From Bacteroidota bacterium (lineage in GTDB: Bacteria; Bacteroidota; Bacteroidia; Chitinophagales; Chitinophagaceae): DNA of 46,680 nucleotides. The stretch's first letter is position 1. The number at the start of each line of letters is the position of its first letter. The translations under genes and the position numbers were made by a program. The stretch is from positions 1 to 46,680 of the forward strand of contig JAKQJH010000367.1 in the NCBI GenBank assembly GCA_029561255.1, in the 5' to 3' direction. Under the pieces are notes generated by a model. The model did no database searches. It was not told where the DNA came from and worked only from the letters and a program-made list of their open reading frames with translations. Shown piece after piece: positions 26,289-34,686 of this stretch.

Positions 26289-27203
26289 ATGACAGGTAAT
26301 CTTCCACTGGTTAGTATTGTCATGGCAACCTATAACAGGGCCGGCACCATCGAAAGAGCGGTGAATAGCGTGCTGTCCCAGAATTACCCGAACCTGGAAT
26401 TGATTATTGTGGATGATGGCTCTAAAGACAACACGCTTGAAATACTCAGCCAGTATACAAATCCGGCTATCCGGATTTTCAAACTGGAAACGAATAAGGG
26501 GGTGACTGCGGCAAAGAATGCCGGGTTGAATCAGATCCGGGGAGAATGGTTTACCATACTGGACTCTGACGATGAAATGCTGCCAGAAGCCATCATGACA
26601 ATGATCCGGATTCCGCTGGAACTCGATCCGGAAATTACAGCGGTTACCTGTAATTGCCTGGATACAACCACCCGCAGGTTTTCCGGCATAGGCCCAGGCA
26701 AAGACGGGTATGTGACAGTCGATGAATTGATGACTTTCCGCGGGGAATTCTGGGGGATTACCAAAACGCAACTTCTTGGAAATGATCGTTTCAATGAAAA
26801 GCTTAGGGGATTTGAAAGCACATTGTGGTATAAAATAGATGACCGGGCCAATCGTTATTATTGTCACCAGGCACTCCGGGTATATCATACCGAGGGGCAG
26901 GACCGGATAATGAAGAGAAAGTATGACTTTGAAAAGGATGTTGTATTGTATGAAAACCTGATTACCGAGATGGAATTTTTATACAAGCAAAAGAAATACG
27001 ATCCTGTTGATTTTAATTACCTGTGCCGGTCCGGGTTAATGATTATGCAACTGGCCGGAAAGAAACAAATTGCCGGAGCGTATTTTGGGTTGCTGAAAGG
27101 AGTGAACCAGGGTTGGCGGACCCGGATGATGATGGCCAGCCGCACAGCCGCAGCATTGGAATTATGGCTGGTGAACCTGAAGAAGAAAATAAAAAAACAA
27201 TAA
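26289..27203 (+). CDS. GT2-family glycosyltransferase
   Basis: The 304-residue GT-A enzyme has the standard N-terminus PLVSIVMATYNRAGTIERAV, then NLELIIVDDGSKDNT, NKGVTAAKNAGLNQIRGEW and the metal-binding DSDDE motif. It is the only inverting GT-A enzyme in the cluster. No C-terminal membrane segment is visible; the end is highly basic (KKKIKKQ). It uses a nucleotide sugar of unknown type. A 72-base spacer follows. Confidence 0.92.
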   Translation: MTGNLPLVSIVMATYNRAGTIERAVNSVLSQNYPNLELIIVDDGSKDNTLEILSQYTNPAIRIFKLETNKGVTAAKNAGLNQIRGEWFTILDSDDEMLPEAIMTMIRIPLELDPEITAVTCNCLDTTTRRFSGIGPGKDGYVTVDELMTFRGEFWGITKTQLLGNDRFNEKLRGFESTLWYKIDDRANRYYCHQALRVYHTEGQDRIMKRKYDFEKDVVLYENLITEMEFLYKQKKYDPVDFNYLCRSGLMIMQLAGKKQIAGAYFGLLKGVNQGWRTRMMMASRTAAALELWLVNLKKKIKKQ

Positions 27204-27275
27204 ATCAATATTTCTGAAAACTGTTTCCGTTCCGGATTTTTTCAATCCGGTTGCCGGGATTTTAAACTATAAACG

Positions 27276-28397
27276 ATGAAATTTTGTTTCTGGGGCGATA
27301 TTGCCGATGCTATCCTGGGTAAAACGATCGGGGGGGGGGAAATACAGATTGCCCAACTGGCCAGGGCGCTGGCCAGGCAAGGCCATGAAGTGGTTATTAT
27401 TGATTTTGAAGCAGAAGAAAGTTTTTCAACCGAAGAAGGGATAAAAGTAAAGTCAGTACCCGGATGGAACAAAGGCATACCCGGACTCAAGATATTAATA
27501 CACCAGATTCCTGTGCTCTACCGGATGCTGAAAGCAGAAAAAGCAGATTATTATTATGTGCGGATGCGTTCCTATTTCAATATCACCTCTTATCTCGCTG
27601 CCAGGAAGAACAAAGCTAAATTTATTGTGGCCCTGGCGCATGACCTGGATGTAGCCGGGTTCAGGGACCGGTTCCGCTATGAATATAAAAGCCGGTTGAG
27701 TCTGAAAAGTTTTTTTACACTTTACCTGCCGAATGATCTTGTTTTTGATTATACGATTCGTCGGGCGGATTTTATTACTCTTCAACATAAAGGACAACGG
27801 CTTCTTTCACGCCGGTTCAGGGGAAAGCAACAAGTATTCGAAAATATTTTTGACCTGAATAAGGTGAAAGATGTGGTGAAACAACCGGGGGATTTTTATG
27901 TAATGGCGGGATCACTCACCATCATGAAAGGAATTGGAAACCTGCTGGAACTCGTGAAGCGGATGGATAAAAGTGTCAACCTTGTGGTAATCGGGGAGCC
28001 AAGGGGAAAAATGGCAGAAGCGGTATACAATGAGTTGAAAAAATTTCCGAATGTAGTGCTTAAAGGACGCTTGCGCCATGCGGAAACCATTAATTATATC
28101 GCCAGTGCCAAAGCGCTGGTCAGTACCTCCAATTTTGAAGGGTTTCCCAACGTGTTTCTGGAAGCCTGGGCAAACGGTGTGCCGGTGATGTCGCTTCAGG
28201 TGAATCCGGGTAATGTCATCAAAGAAGCAGGCCTGGGAGAATTTGTGAACGGTGATTATGAGGCACTGGCTGCCTGTATGCTGGCCAACAGTACGGCCGC
28301 TATTCAGCCGGCACATCTGGTAAATTATATAAACGAACATCATTCAATCGAAAAAGCGGCTGATAAATTCCTGCGATTTATCGGCCAGCCATTATAA
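27276..28397 (+). CDS. GT4-type glycosyltransferase with an early G10 tract
   Basis: The 373-residue GT-B protein has a canonical EX7E motif (NFEGFPNVFLEAWANGVPVM) and donor loop FYVMAGSLTIMKGIGNLLEL. Codons 19-22 (IGGGE) are encoded by ATC GGG GGG GGG GAA, giving ten consecutive G residues at 27330-27339. They fall in the conserved N-terminal GG-E loop. Gain or loss of one G would shift the frame after about 20 residues, so the gene may be phase variable. In this assembly the frame is open. Confidence 0.9.
   Translation: MKFCFWGDIADAILGKTIGGGEIQIAQLARALARQGHEVVIIDFEAEESFSTEEGIKVKSVPGWNKGIPGLKILIHQIPVLYRMLKAEKADYYYVRMRSYFNITSYLAARKNKAKFIVALAHDLDVAGFRDRFRYEYKSRLSLKSFFTLYLPNDLVFDYTIRRADFITLQHKGQRLLSRRFRGKQQVFENIFDLNKVKDVVKQPGDFYVMAGSLTIMKGIGNLLELVKRMDKSVNLVVIGEPRGKMAEAVYNELKKFPNVVLKGRLRHAETINYIASAKALVSTSNFEGFPNVFLEAWANGVPVMSLQVNPGNVIKEAGLGEFVNGDYEALAACMLANSTAAIQPAHLVNYINEHHSIEKAADKFLRFIGQPL
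27330..27339 (+). repeat. Homopolymeric G10 tract inside a glycosyltransferase gene
   Basis: Ten consecutive G residues lie 55 bases into the coding sequence. All three glycines of the IGGGE motif use GGG. Other runs in the cluster reach only six or seven (for example G7 at 30105-30111), so this one stands out. Tracts of this kind mediate slipped-strand phase variation in surface-glycan genes of several bacteria. A sequencing-length error is also possible. Confidence 0.8.
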
Positions 28398-28403
28398 CCA
28401 ATT

Positions 28404-29495
28404 ATGCGGATACTTTTTTTTATTGACTCATTCCCCGCCGGTGGCAAAGAAAGACGGCTGGTTGAACTCATGAAAGGATTGCATGCACAACCCGGATATG
28501 AGTTTGAACTGGTCATCATGACCCGGGATGTGCATTATAAAGAGGTATTCGATTTGTGCAAGCAAGTGCATTTTGTTGTACGCAAAACCAAAAAAGACTT
28601 TTCTGTTTTTGGACAGTTTCATCGAATCTGCAAGGATTTTAAACCGGATATCGCACATTGCTGGGACAGTATGACCGCTGTTTACCTGGTTCCATTATCG
28701 TTTGTTCACCGTTTTAAGCTGGTAAACGGGATGGTGGCGGATACCCCGGCTGTTACCGGTTTTCGTAATACGAACTGGCTCCGGGGTAAACTGACTTTTC
28801 CATTCAGTAAAGCCATTGTTGGTAATTCACAGGCAGGACTGAATGCGTATGGCGCACCGGCACGAAAGCGCCACTGCATTTATAATGGATTTAGTTTTAC
28901 CCGCTCAGAAAACCTGGTGGAGTCAAAGGTTATGAGGCAACGTCTGGCCATCGAAACACCGCTCGTAGTGGGTATGGTTGCGAGTTTTTCGCGGTTTAAG
29001 GATTACCCGGTTTATTATAAAGCAGCCGAACAGTTGCTTTCAGAAAGAAAGGATATTACTTTTCTGGCAGTAGGTGACTTTACAGACAGCGATGCCTCGT
29101 TGGCTGGCGTGTCACCTGAATTAAGATCGTATTTCCGTTTTTTAGGCAGGCGTTCCGATGCGGAATCCCTGATCAACTGTATGAATGTATGTGTACTGGC
29201 CACTTTTACCGAAGGCATTTCCAATTCAATCATGGAATACATGGCGCTTGGCAAACCGGTTGTGGCAACCGATGGGGGAGGAACCAAGGAAATTGTGGAG
29301 GATGGGAAGACAGGTTACCTGGTACAGGCCAGTCAACCTGCGGAACTGGCTGACAAGATTCGGATCCTGTTGAATGATCCCGGGAAAAGAGTTGAAATGG
29401 GTAAGACCGGGCAAGAAAAAGTAAAAGCACAATTCCTGCTGACCACGATGGTGGAGCGATATATAGGACTTTACAATAAATTAATTTCAGGTTAA
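28404..29495 (+). CDS. GT4-type glycosyltransferase
   Basis: The 363-residue GT-B enzyme begins MRILFFIDSFPAGGKERRLV, the GGxER acceptor-loop motif of GT4. It has VGMVASFSRFKDYPVYYKAA and a canonical EX7E motif (FTEGISNSIMEYMALGKPVV). The final segment is KAQFLLTTMVERYIGLYNKL. It follows the previous glycosyltransferase by six bases and should be co-translated. Donor and acceptor are unknown. Confidence 0.92.
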   Translation: MRILFFIDSFPAGGKERRLVELMKGLHAQPGYEFELVIMTRDVHYKEVFDLCKQVHFVVRKTKKDFSVFGQFHRICKDFKPDIAHCWDSMTAVYLVPLSFVHRFKLVNGMVADTPAVTGFRNTNWLRGKLTFPFSKAIVGNSQAGLNAYGAPARKRHCIYNGFSFTRSENLVESKVMRQRLAIETPLVVGMVASFSRFKDYPVYYKAAEQLLSERKDITFLAVGDFTDSDASLAGVSPELRSYFRFLGRRSDAESLINCMNVCVLATFTEGISNSIMEYMALGKPVVATDGGGTKEIVEDGKTGYLVQASQPAELADKIRILLNDPGKRVEMGKTGQEKVKAQFLLTTMVERYIGLYNKLISG

Positions 29496-29511
29496 TAGCA
29501 ACCAAAGTTTC

Positions 29512-29519
29512 TATTTTTG
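29512..29519 (+). promoter_or_regulatory. Candidate internal -7 element before the formyltransferase/propeller gene
   Basis: TATTTTTG matches TAnnTTTG exactly and lies 27 bases before ATG 29547. No TTTG occurs at the ideal 20-base distance; the nearest is TTTC at 29485-29488, which is 23 bases away. It may be a weak internal promoter in the 51-base spacer. Because the cluster is AT-moderate, a chance match is possible. Confidence 0.3.
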
Positions 29520-29546
29520 GCTGATTTTTTACAAACGCTGAGCATT

Positions 29547-31232
29547 ATGAATAAAAAAATCCGCGTTGGATTACTGATTGATGATTTCGGGATGACCGCC
29601 TGGGAATTCCGTATGCTGGAACGAATCGTGACCGGTGATTTCAGTGAGGTGGTGCTTGTCGTAAAACGCAAACAGTCACCGGTTGTTTCCAGGTCATTTG
29701 GCGATAAGCTGAAGGAAAATTTAGCGCATGGATTTTTTAAAGTCTATTCAAAGATAGAGCCCCGTTTATATAAAACGGAAACCAATGCCTTTGCAACAAC
29801 CGATACAAAATCGTTACTCGGAAATATACCCCTGCTTGAGGTTGATTGTATTGAAAAGAAATTTTCTGATTTTATTAAAGAGGATGACCTGAAGCAGATA
29901 CTCACCTACGAAGTGGATGTGTTTCTCCGCCTGGGTTTCCGGATCCTTCGAGGGGGCATCCTGAAAGCTGCTAAAATGGGTGTATGGTCCTATCATCATG
30001 GGGATAACCGGCATTTCAGGGGAGGCCCTGCTGGTCATTGGGAAGTTCTGAAACGCGAAAAAACGGTTGGTTCAATTTTACAGATTCTGACAGAGGATCT
30101 TGATGGGGGGGAAGTGCTTTACCGTTCCTGGTCTTCTGTGGATGTTTCTGCCACAAGAACAATCAACAGCATGTTCTGGAAAACGGCATTGTTTGTTCCC
30201 CGGATGCTCAAAGAACTGCATCGCCTTGGCGAAAACGCTTTTATGGAAAAGATTCGCCTGGAGAATGAACCCTTTCAGTTTTATAGTGGTAAAAATTATA
30301 CTATTCCCGGAAACACAGAGTTTTTGCGCCTGATTATCCCATTCTTTATGAACCGGGTGTCACATAAGTTCTGGAAGCTTTTTAATTATCATCAATGGGT
30401 GCTTTTATACTCCTTTACCAAAAATAATCAGCCAGCCTCCACCGCATACCGGTATAAGCGGTTGCTTCCGCCAGCCGATCGCTATTGGGCGGATCCTTGT
30501 GTAATTCAGGAGGGAGGTCGGTATTTTCTCTTTTTTGAAGAAGTGATTTTCCAGGAAGTTGAACAGGGACATATCGCTGTGGCCGAAATAAATGAGAAAG
30601 GATTTGTATCCCCTCCGGTACGAATTCTTGAAAGGCCATATCACCTGTCGTATCCATTCGTATTCAGGTATGAAGGCCGTTACTATATGATTCCTGAATC
30701 GGAAGCGAATGCTACAATAGAACTTTATGAAGCAGTGAATTTTCCCTTTGAATGGAAGTTTAAGATGAACCTGATGGAAGGAGTCCGGGCGGTGGATACC
30801 ACCCTTTTGTTCAGGGAGGGTAAAATATGGATGTTTACCAATATCCGTGATATTGAGGGCGCTTCCTACAGTGAAGAACTGTTTCTCTTTTCATCCGATC
30901 AGTTACTGACCACCGACTGGAAACCACATCCGGGCAACCCGGTTGTCTCCGATGCCCGCTCTTCCCGACCTGCAGGCCGGATTTTTATGCACTATGGCCG
31001 GTATTACCGGCCTTCACAGGATTGCTCAATCCGCTATGGTTATGCCACTGTTTTCAATGAAATCATGGTATTAAACAGTGAACAATACTGTGAAAAACAG
31101 GTATCTGCCATCACCCCGGAATGGGCAAATGATCTGTACGCAACCCATACCTTTTCATCCGAAGGAGGGCTTTCTGCGATCGATGCAATCATAAAACGGA
31201 GAAAAAGGGGATCGAAGTTTTTTGGACGTTGA
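29547..31232 (+). CDS. Formyltransferase-like domain fused to a beta-propeller (GINT1_N-like)
   Basis: I use ATG 29547 (561 residues); the in-frame TTG at 29517 would add ten unconserved residues across a promoter-like sequence. Residues about 1-210 resemble formyl_trans_N, with VDVFLRLGFRILRGG, GVWSYHHGDNRHFRGGPAGH and LTEDLDGGEVL. By alignment with Asn-x-His...Asp of active formyltransferases, His150 and Asp186 are kept but the Asn position is Ser148. Residues about 295-561 are a five-bladed propeller (YWADPCVIQEGGRYFLFFEE, HLSYPFVFRYEGRYYMIPES, SSRPAGRIFMHYGRYYRPSQ) homologous to the protein at 22907. It may transfer a formyl or other one-carbon/acyl group to a sugar, or bind without catalysis. 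Confidence 0.78.
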   Translation: MNKKIRVGLLIDDFGMTAWEFRMLERIVTGDFSEVVLVVKRKQSPVVSRSFGDKLKENLAHGFFKVYSKIEPRLYKTETNAFATTDTKSLLGNIPLLEVDCIEKKFSDFIKEDDLKQILTYEVDVFLRLGFRILRGGILKAAKMGVWSYHHGDNRHFRGGPAGHWEVLKREKTVGSILQILTEDLDGGEVLYRSWSSVDVSATRTINSMFWKTALFVPRMLKELHRLGENAFMEKIRLENEPFQFYSGKNYTIPGNTEFLRLIIPFFMNRVSHKFWKLFNYHQWVLLYSFTKNNQPASTAYRYKRLLPPADRYWADPCVIQEGGRYFLFFEEVIFQEVEQGHIAVAEINEKGFVSPPVRILERPYHLSYPFVFRYEGRYYMIPESEANATIELYEAVNFPFEWKFKMNLMEGVRAVDTTLLFREGKIWMFTNIRDIEGASYSEELFLFSSDQLLTTDWKPHPGNPVVSDARSSRPAGRIFMHYGRYYRPSQDCSIRYGYATVFNEIMVLNSEQYCEKQVSAITPEWANDLYATHTFSSEGGLSAIDAIIKRRKRGSKFFGR

Positions 31233-31441
31233 TAATTACTGCTAAAAGAACTGATTCTTAAACGTAATTTTACGTGGTAAATTTCAGTTGGTAAAAATAC
31301 TCATTACGTCATAACCGCTTGTTTTTTATGCTGATTATTAAGGCATAAACGAAATAAAATGAAAATTTTACGTTTTAACAAAGTCGCTGTTTTCGGCTTT
31401 TTACGATAAGCGACCTGTTTTTTTACCCATAAACCTTTACT
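31233..31441 (+). promoter_or_regulatory. AT-rich spacer with three TTTTACG motifs and a weak terminator-like hairpin
   Basis: This 209-base gap is the largest inside the downstream part of the cluster. TTTTACG occurs at 31268-31274, 31366-31372 and 31399-31405. GTCGCT (31383-31388) can pair with AGCGAC (31409-31414), followed by a run of seven T at 31418-31424, but the 20-base loop makes it a weak terminator. No clean TTTG/TAnnTTTG pair was found. The gap probably divides the cluster into two transcriptional parts. Confidence 0.35.
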
Positions 31442-33331
31442 ATGTGCGGTATAACCGGCTTTTGTGATTTTTCAAGAAAACTGACCAGGGATCATCTCTA
31501 TGCGGCCAATGAAGCCCTGCATCATCGCGGGCCGGATAGTGGGGATATTGCCTTGTTTGATGCCAGCGAAGCAAATATCGGGTTCGGACACCGGCGGCTT
31601 TCCATCATGGATGTTACCAGTAATGGTAGCCAGCCCATGTATAGTGATGATAAAAGTGTGGTGATTATTCTCAATGGTGAAATCTACAACTTTAAGGAGA
31701 TCAGGGAAGACCTGCTTCAGAAGGGCTATAAATTCCATTCAGATTCGGATACAGAAGTAGTGCTCAAATGTTACCAGGAATATGGAATTGGTTCCGTGGA
31801 AAAATTTATTGGCATGTTTGCATATGCCATATATGATCAGCCCAAACAGGAACTTTATATTCTCCGTGACCGGGCGGGTGTCAAACCCTTGTATTATTAT
31901 CATGCTAATAATACCCTGCTTTTCGCTTCCGAGCTGAAATCATTTCATGCCTATCCCTTATTTGAGAAAAAGATCGAGCCCCAGGCTGTTTCCCTGTTTT
32001 TTAAATATGGTTATATCCGGGATCCTTTTACCATTTTCCAAAATACACACAAAGTAAGACCGGGGCATTACATAAAAATAGATATCCGTACAAAGACAGT
32101 AACCGATCATAAATACTGGGATGTGGTGGAACACTACAATAAACCCAAGATTCAGATTTCTGAAGAAGAAGCAACAGCAGAACTGGAAAAATTATTCCGT
32201 TCCGCTTTTGAATACCGCATGGTGAGTGATGTGCCGGTTGGGGTATTCCTGAGCGGCGGGTACGACAGTACGCTGGTTACTGCAATTCTGCAGGCCAACA
32301 GTGCCCAGAAAATTAAAACGTTCACGATCGGGTTTCATGAGAAAAAATGGAATGAAGCTCCCTATGCCAAGGAGATCGCGGCCCACCTGGGTACCGATCA
32401 CCATGAATACTACTGTACCACCAAAGAAGCACAGGATATATTTCCCCAACTGGCAGATATATATGATGAACCATTTGGTGACAGCTCGGGTATACCAACC
32501 ACCCTCGTGAGCCGCTTTGCCCGCAAACAGGTTACGGTCAGTCTCTCCGCAGATGGAGGGGATGAGATATTTGCAGGATACAATAAGTACCAGCAAATGC
32601 AGAAGCTGAACAATTACCTGCTGAGTGCGCCAGGACCGCTGCTGGCACTGGGCAAGGGCGCGGCAAATTTGTCCATGAAAGCCATCCCCGGTCTTCGCCG
32701 GTTCCATAAGGTGGAAAGACTGACGGAAATTCTGAATACGTACCGGAATGCCGGACTTTCCGATATCTACAGCCGGCAATACAAGAATAATGACCTGTAT
32801 GACTTATTGCCCGGATACAATGATAAGCTTGGACTTTTTGATGAGATGGAGATCCTGAATAGCGGAAATGATTTTATCAATAAAAGCCTGGCCTATGACT
32901 ACCGCACCTATATGGTGGATGATATCCTGACCAAAGTAGACCGGGCTACGATGAGTGTGGCACTGGAAGGACGGGAGCCTTTACTGGATCACCGGATTAT
33001 TGAATTCGCATCGCAATTACCATCCAACCTCAAGTACCATAACGGTGAAAAAAAATACCTCGTTAAAAAGATCGTGCACAAGTATATTCCCAAGGAAGTG
33101 ATGGACCGTCCGAAAACAGGGTTTTCAATTCCAGTATTTGACTGGCTGACCGGTGATCTGAAAGATCATTTGTACAGTCTGATCAATGAAAAGGAATTTG
33201 CCAAACATGGCCTGATTGATATTAAAAAAGCCATGAGCGTACGGAAGGAGTTTGAAGATGGACGGAAAGGAAGAGATGCGCAGATCTGGCTCCTGCTGAT
33301 GTTCCAGATGTGGTGGAACCGCTGGATGTAA
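31442..33331 (+). CDS. asnB: Glutamine-hydrolysing asparagine synthase-type amidotransferase
   Basis: The 629-residue protein starts MCGITGF with the nucleophile Cys2 exposed after Met removal. The class II glutaminase domain has ALHHRGPDSGD, GHRRLSIMDV and NGEIYNFKEI. The synthetase domain has the ATP pyrophosphatase loop VGVFLSGGYDSTLVTAIL, then FGDSSGIPTTLVSRFARKQV and SLSADGGDEIFAGYNKY. Enzymes of this type in polysaccharide loci (WbpS-like) are thought to amidate sugar carboxylates such as uronic acids rather than make free asparagine. No uronic-acid dehydrogenase is seen nearby, so that role is inference. It probably has its own promoter in the 209-base spacer before it. Confidence 0.9.
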   Translation: MCGITGFCDFSRKLTRDHLYAANEALHHRGPDSGDIALFDASEANIGFGHRRLSIMDVTSNGSQPMYSDDKSVVIILNGEIYNFKEIREDLLQKGYKFHSDSDTEVVLKCYQEYGIGSVEKFIGMFAYAIYDQPKQELYILRDRAGVKPLYYYHANNTLLFASELKSFHAYPLFEKKIEPQAVSLFFKYGYIRDPFTIFQNTHKVRPGHYIKIDIRTKTVTDHKYWDVVEHYNKPKIQISEEEATAELEKLFRSAFEYRMVSDVPVGVFLSGGYDSTLVTAILQANSAQKIKTFTIGFHEKKWNEAPYAKEIAAHLGTDHHEYYCTTKEAQDIFPQLADIYDEPFGDSSGIPTTLVSRFARKQVTVSLSADGGDEIFAGYNKYQQMQKLNNYLLSAPGPLLALGKGAANLSMKAIPGLRRFHKVERLTEILNTYRNAGLSDIYSRQYKNNDLYDLLPGYNDKLGLFDEMEILNSGNDFINKSLAYDYRTYMVDDILTKVDRATMSVALEGREPLLDHRIIEFASQLPSNLKYHNGEKKYLVKKIVHKYIPKEVMDRPKTGFSIPVFDWLTGDLKDHLYSLINEKEFAKHGLIDIKKAMSVRKEFEDGRKGRDAQIWLLLMFQMWWNRWM

Positions 33332-33376
33332 CATGCAATACCAAGCTGATGAATAAACTATACTAACCTGGCCGGA

Positions 33377-34681
33377 ATGAAGATTCTAATTGTAAATTAT
33401 CGGTTTTTTGTATCCGGGGGGCCAGAACGCTACCTGTTCAATATCATGGCGCTTCTTAAAAAGAAGGGCCACACCGTTATACCCTTTAGTGTCAGCAACC
33501 AGCATAATCAACCTTCCGATTATAGGGATTATTTTATGAGCCCGGTGGGTGAAGGGAAAGAAGTATACTTCAACGAATACAGCAAACGTAATCTGAAAAC
33601 ACTCTGGAAGACCTTTTCCCGTATGTTTTATTCCGTTGAAGCCAGGCGGCAACTCAGCCGGCTCATAAAGGATACACAGCCTGACCTGGTTTACGTGCTT
33701 CATTACCAGAATAAAATGTCAGCCAGTGTGTTTGATGCCGCGGCCCGGCTTAAGGTACCGGTGGTTCACCGGGTTTCCGATTTCAGCCAGATTTGTGCAA
33801 ACGGATTGTTTTATCGTCCTCAGCAAAAAGATGTGTGTGAACGATGTCTGCATGGCACAAGACTGAATGCCGTGAAGCATAAATGTGTGCATGATTCTTA
33901 TTTCTTGTCTGCCGTTAAGGCCGCTTCACTGAAATTGCAACAATTCCTGCACCTGGATAAAAAGATTGCCGCTTATGTGGTTCCTTCCGGATTTACGATC
34001 AGCAAACTGGCTGTATTTGGTTTGCCCCCCGCGAAACTCCGGCATATCCCTACCTTCTTCAACTTCAGTATCATGAAAGAGAACCTGGCGATCAGCTATG
34101 GTTCATATGCTTTATTTGTTGGCCGGGTGGAAGAGGAGAAAGGGTTGTATACAATGGTGAATGCGTTTATCGATACCCCTTATTCACTGAAGATAATCGG
34201 GGGATCATCTTCCGGATTTGATGCTAAACTAAAATCATACCTGGCTGGTAAAAATCACCATATTGAATTGCTGGGCCAACTGGCTTTCAGTGAGATCCAG
34301 CAATACCTGGCGGCCTGCGCCTTTACCGTTATGCCCACCGAAGTGTATGACAATTTTCCCAACACGGTGCTCGAAAGTTTTGCTTTCCGCAAAGCAGTGG
34401 TGGCAACGAATGTGGGCAGTCTGCGGGAGATTGTAAATGACCAGGAGAACGGATTGTTATTTACACTGAAAGATGCGGTATCGCTGAGAAACTGTGTGCA
34501 ATCGCTTTTTGAGGATTCGGATAAATGCAGGCGGTTAGGGGAACAGGCGTTCCGCAAACTGAATGATGAATACTCGGAGGAGCAACATTATACTAAACTG
34601 ATGCATTGTTTTGAAACAGTGGTGGATGAGGTCCGGCAAAAACCGGTACTGGTACAGGCAGCAAAAACATTCGTAAACTGA
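33377..34681 (+). CDS. GT4-type glycosyltransferase
   Basis: The 434-residue GT-B enzyme begins MKILIVNYRFFVSGGPERYL (GGPER acceptor loop). It has an HRVSDFSQICANGLFYRPQ segment followed by CERCLHG, a cysteine-containing block common in the capsule GT4 group. The donor domain has YALFVGRVEEEKGLYTMVNA and VYDNFPNTVLESFAFRKAVV. It is a complete enzyme with unknown specificity, five bases upstream of a divergent GT-B-like gene. Confidence 0.9.
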   Translation: MKILIVNYRFFVSGGPERYLFNIMALLKKKGHTVIPFSVSNQHNQPSDYRDYFMSPVGEGKEVYFNEYSKRNLKTLWKTFSRMFYSVEARRQLSRLIKDTQPDLVYVLHYQNKMSASVFDAAARLKVPVVHRVSDFSQICANGLFYRPQQKDVCERCLHGTRLNAVKHKCVHDSYFLSAVKAASLKLQQFLHLDKKIAAYVVPSGFTISKLAVFGLPPAKLRHIPTFFNFSIMKENLAISYGSYALFVGRVEEEKGLYTMVNAFIDTPYSLKIIGGSSSGFDAKLKSYLAGKNHHIELLGQLAFSEIQQYLAACAFTVMPTEVYDNFPNTVLESFAFRKAVVATNVGSLREIVNDQENGLLFTLKDAVSLRNCVQSLFEDSDKCRRLGEQAFRKLNDEYSEEQHYTKLMHCFETVVDEVRQKPVLVQAAKTFVN

Positions 34682-34686
34682 ACAGG

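Noticed and set aside
29517-29546. TTG start for the formyltransferase/propeller gene
   Set aside because: It would overlap the TATTTTTG promoter-like element. ATG 29547 starts the domain.
30105-30111. G7 run in the formyltransferase/propeller gene as a second phase-variation tract
   Set aside because: Seven G residues encoding Gly-Gly-Glu are only slightly above other runs in this sequence (G6 at several sites), so it is not notable alone.
31442-33331. Housekeeping asparagine synthetase
   Set aside because: The place within the polysaccharide cluster favours a glycan amidotransferase, though the sequence alone does not exclude asparagine synthesis.
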